Assembly: GCF_052180255.1 (NCBI RefSeq)
Contig: NZ_CP197466.1
Span: 1,488,001 to 1,552,000 of the forward strand
DNA length: 64,000 nucleotides
Direction: 5' to 3'
Source: Paenibacillus_AM sp052180255
Lineage (GTDB): Bacteria; Bacillota; Bacilli; Paenibacillales; NBRC-103111
Made by a program: the position numbers and the translations under genes
In this document: positions 62,322-64,000 of the stretch, one piece after another
Layout of the letters: each line of letters begins with the position of its first letter
Position numbering within the stretch: position 1 is the stretch's first letter
Notes under the pieces: model-generated
What the model was told of the DNA's origin: nothing
Seen by the model: the letters and a program-made list of their open reading frames with translations, nothing else
Databases searched by the model: none

Positions 62322-63965
62322 ATGATAGCAAAAAAATGGTTAACGACTGCAGTAGCTGTTACAATGGTAGGCTCGGTAACTGCGGGTTGCTCAAACAATG
62401 ATGAAGCAAAAAGTGGATCCAATAAAGCACAAGAAATTAAAATCAATTTTTCAGCTGAACCACCAGTGTTGGACAGTTCGAAGGGTACTTCGAATGCGGC
62501 ATTTACAGTTCTAAATGCACTTAATGAAGGTTTGTACCGTAATGATAAAAATGGACTGCCTGTACCTGGACTTGCTAAAGATAAACCAAAAGTTTCTGAA
62601 GACGGCTTAACGTATACGATCGAAATTCGTGACGATGCGAAGTGGACAGATGGCAAGCCAGTAACTGCTAACGATTTTGTATACTCCTTTAAACGTACAC
62701 TTGACCCAGCAACACAAGCCCAATACAGCTTTATGGTTGCATGGATCAAAGGTGGAGACGCAGTAATGAAGGCGAAAACACCTGAAGAAGTAAAAGCCAA
62801 ACAAGATGCAGTTGGGGTAAAAGCAATTAATGAAAAGACACTTGAAATTAAATTAGAGAAGCCAGTTGCTTTCTTTACTGAGCTGTTAGGATTCCCGGTA
62901 TTCTTCCCGCAAAGAGAAGATTTTGTTCAAGCACAAGGTGAAAAATATGGTGCTGACGCAGACAAAATCATTGGTGCAGGTCCATATACATTGACGAAAT
63001 GGGATCATGGTCAAACACTTGAATTCGTGAAAAATGATAAGTACTGGGATGCAGCGAATGTGAAGTTAGAAAAAGTAACTTTAAATATCGTAGATAATCA
63101 AAATACAGGTCTAAACCTTTATGAGACAAATGCAGCTGATTTGACCGAGATAAAAGGTGATCAACTCAAGTTGTATGAAGGTAAACCAGACATTCGCAAT
63201 AAAAGTGAGCTAACAAACAGCTACATCATGTTCCAACAAAAGAAACAGCCTGCACTTGCTAACGCAAAGATTCGTCAAGCACTTGGAATGGCAATCGATA
63301 AACAAGCTTATGTAGATACGATTCTGATGAATGGCTCTGTTCCATCGACAGGTTTAGTTCCTAACGGCACAAAAGACGGTAATGGGAATGAGTTCCGTAA
63401 AACTGCTGGGGATACACAACCTAAATTTGATGCAGCTAAAGCGAAGGAATTGTTCCAGGAAGGTTTAAAAGAACTGGGACTAACTGCTCTTCCTTCGATG
63501 AAGTTAACAGCAGATGATACGGAAACAGCTAAAAAGTCACTGGAATTCATCGTTTCCCAATGGAAAGCAAACTTAGGATATGATGCAATTGCCGAACCGC
63601 TTCCACATAAATTGCGTGTAGAAAAAGGTTCCAAGCATGATTTCGATATGGTCTTGTCCCTATGGGGCGCTGATTACAATGATCCAGTATCATTCCTTGG
63701 AATGTGGGAAACAGGTAGTGAATTTAACGAAATTGACTGGTCCAACAAGGAATATGATGCGTTAATGAAATCTTCGACAATGGAAGTTGATACAGCTAAA
63801 CGTGCCAAAGACTTGGTTGAAGCTGAGAAAATTTTGATGAATGATATGGCTGTTGCACCTATTTACTTCCGCAGCCGCGTTTACCTTGTAAGACCTGGTA
63901 TTGAAAATATTATTCTTCCATCTTTTGGTATGGAATGGGATTTGAAATGGACAGAAGTGAAGTAA
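62322..63965 (+). CDS. Oligopeptide ABC transporter substrate-binding lipoprotein (OppA/DppE-like)
   Basis: A 547-residue extracytoplasmic peptide-binding protein. The lipoprotein signal ends GSVTAGC (Cys23). SBP_bac_5 family features include ADPPVLDSS-like start SAEPPVLDSSKGTSNAAFTV, DGKPVTANDFVYSFKRTLDP, ALGMAIDKQAYVDTIL and MAVAPIYFRSRVYLVRPG. AAGGAGG precedes the ATG. A ribosome-binding-site-like GGAAGGGG near 63991 marks the next gene, probably a permease, outside the window. Confidence 0.95.
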   Translation: MIAKKWLTTAVAVTMVGSVTAGCSNNDEAKSGSNKAQEIKINFSAEPPVLDSSKGTSNAAFTVLNALNEGLYRNDKNGLPVPGLAKDKPKVSEDGLTYTIEIRDDAKWTDGKPVTANDFVYSFKRTLDPATQAQYSFMVAWIKGGDAVMKAKTPEEVKAKQDAVGVKAINEKTLEIKLEKPVAFFTELLGFPVFFPQREDFVQAQGEKYGADADKIIGAGPYTLTKWDHGQTLEFVKNDKYWDAANVKLEKVTLNIVDNQNTGLNLYETNAADLTEIKGDQLKLYEGKPDIRNKSELTNSYIMFQQKKQPALANAKIRQALGMAIDKQAYVDTILMNGSVPSTGLVPNGTKDGNGNEFRKTAGDTQPKFDAAKAKELFQEGLKELGLTALPSMKLTADDTETAKKSLEFIVSQWKANLGYDAIAEPLPHKLRVEKGSKHDFDMVLSLWGADYNDPVSFLGMWETGSEFNEIDWSNKEYDALMKSSTMEVDTAKRAKDLVEAEKILMNDMAVAPIYFRSRVYLVRPGIENIILPSFGMEWDLKWTEVK

Positions 63966-64000
63966 AACCACACATTGATTAGTGAATAGGAAGGGGACGT

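Overview
The window is ordinary chromosome of a low-to-mid GC endospore-forming Firmicute, most likely Paenibacillus or a close relative in Paenibacillaceae. The evidence is strong AGGAGG-type ribosome binding sites, sporulation genes (yqfC, yqfD, rsfA), SigA, a glycine T-box, the addB-addA-sbcD-sbcC order, and long gene-order agreement with the Bacillus subtilis yqeY-floA-yqfCD-phoH-pgpH-ybeY-dgkA-cdd-era-recO-glyQS-dnaG-sigA-trmK-yqfO block. The RNase P RNA is class A in sequence, unlike the class B RNA of B. subtilis. I see no prophage, insertion sequence, CRISPR array, rRNA or tRNA.

Layout. 1-10.1 kb: a tightly packed recombination/repair operon (addB 3' part, addA, sbcD, sbcC), with a sharply GC-rich segment inside sbcC. 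10.1-13.1 kb: adhE behind two in-phase Rex/Fnr-like operators. 13.3-16.8 kb: a lipoprotein, response regulator and histidine kinase operon. 16.9-18.8 kb (minus): one reading frame joining a TetR-type regulator to an FAD amine-oxidase-like enzyme, with an internal ribosome binding site at the junction and a palindromic operator upstream. 19-35 kb: the conserved housekeeping block (HIT protein, rpsU, yqeY, NfeD, FloA, YqfC/YqfD, PhoH, PgpH, YbeY, DgkA, Cdd, Era, YqzL, RecO, T-box, GlyQ, GlyS). It is interrupted by a minus-strand UMP-kinase paralogue whose leader carries a promoter, a 27-codon upstream ORF and an intrinsic terminator. 35-42.2 kb: DUF188 protein, dnaG, rpoD, a membrane protein, trmK, a Nif3-like gene and rnpB.

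42.2-50.8 kb: subtilisin-like lipoprotein, YpuI, an ECF sigma factor with a membrane partner and a self-type promoter, DUF1540, a lytic transglycosylase, the cysteine desulfurase-ThiI pair for tRNA thiolation, and a TerC protein. 51-55.9 kb: a small membrane protein, BipA/TypA, YlaH, small unknowns and the PIN-PhoH ATPase YlaK. 55.9-64 kb: two minus-strand exported proteins, a MidA-type methyltransferase, DUF2626, RsfA, a PanE-like reductase with a DUF3397 protein, and the substrate-binding lipoprotein that opens an oligopeptide ABC transporter operon running off the end.

Most genes are recognisable housekeeping functions. The parts that stand out are the upstream-ORF/attenuator leader of the UMP-kinase paralogue, the TetR-oxidoreductase frame fusion, the ECF sigma unit with its very short leader, and the GC-rich segment of sbcC. 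Where the longest reading frame began upstream of a convincing ribosome binding site, the start was moved to the supported codon and the reason is given.
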